Below, one piece after another: positions 63,945 through 64,000 of a DNA stretch of 64,000 nt. Positions within the stretch are counted from its first letter, which is position 1; every line of letters begins with the position of its first letter. The notes beneath the pieces are model-generated. The model had not been told where the DNA came from, did no database searches, and saw only the letters and a program-made list of their open reading frames with translations. Position numbers and translations under genes: made by a program. The stretch comes from Arthrobacter rhombi. Its GTDB lineage: Bacteria; Actinomycetota; Actinomycetes; Actinomycetales; Micrococcaceae. Location: contig NZ_FUHW01000007.1 of NCBI RefSeq assembly GCF_900163545.1, positions 23,235 to 87,234 of the forward strand, written 5' to 3'.

Positions 63945-64000
63945 GTGTATTGACCACTGAGGTTGGGTACGCGGGCAGCGGGTGGAAGTCCTCGTAGTGA

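Overview
The window looks like chromosomal DNA of a high-GC Gram-positive actinobacterium, most likely Micrococcales/Micrococcaceae (Arthrobacter relatives). The reasons are the high G+C, frequent GTG/TTG starts, Tat-type lyase leaders, a GntR/LacI regulator style common in this group, a sugar ABC importer without its own ATPase, narGHJI, class Ib nrdIEF and RNase J. No rRNA, tRNA, CRISPR array, insertion sequence or prophage was recognised.

Positions 1-28.3 kb form a catabolic region that I read as a glycosaminoglycan (hyaluronan/chondroitin sulfate) utilisation locus. It holds two different family-8 polysaccharide lyases with Tat-like leaders (16.9-19.4 kb and 20.6-23.8 kb), four Cys-type sulfatases without signal peptides (2.4, 4.0, 12.6 and 14.1 kb), and a carbohydrate ABC importer of lipoprotein plus two permeases (5.3-8.5 kb). 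It also holds a DUF2264 protein, Gfo/Idh/MocA dehydrogenases, TIM-barrel isomerases, CutC, and two regulators (GntR-LacI hybrid at 15.7 kb, LacI at 23.8 kb). The inferred flow is extracellular lyase cleavage, import of sulfated unsaturated disaccharides, cytoplasmic desulfation, then oxidation, isomerisation and aldol-type cleavage by the 8.9 kb and 25-28 kb operons. A sulfonate/taurine-type ABC importer followed by a sulfatase occupies the left edge. The right-hand trio (Gfo/Idh, DUF993, isomerase) sits behind two clear LacI-type operators.

Positions 28.6-35.4 kb carry the respiratory nitrate reductase operon narGHJI. Positions 35.7-39.4 kb carry class Ib ribonucleotide reductase nrdI-nrdE-nrdF behind a pair of NrdR boxes 32 bp apart; nrdH is not present. 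From 39.5 to 47 kb there are assorted metabolic genes: an NmrA-like protein, a YnfA-like membrane protein, two divergent DszC/SfnB-like flavoproteins, a membrane exporter-like protein divergent from a TetR regulator with twin operators, and an acyl-CoA ligase.

Positions 47.1-49.3 kb look compositionally distinct and hold a two-gene unit: an unknown 264-residue protein translationally coupled to a J-domain/four-TM/NERD-like protein. This is the best candidate here for an undescribed system. From 49.5 to 54.2 kb there are a mercuric-reductase-like flavoprotein, a YrhK-like protein, a methyltransferase coupled to a sigma region-2-only protein, a Zn alcohol dehydrogenase and a YceI protein. From 54.5 to 64 kb there are a trimethylamine monooxygenase-like gene with an aldehyde dehydrogenase, a UbiB/ABC1 kinase, DeoD, an SLC13-type transporter, a thioesterase and RNase J.
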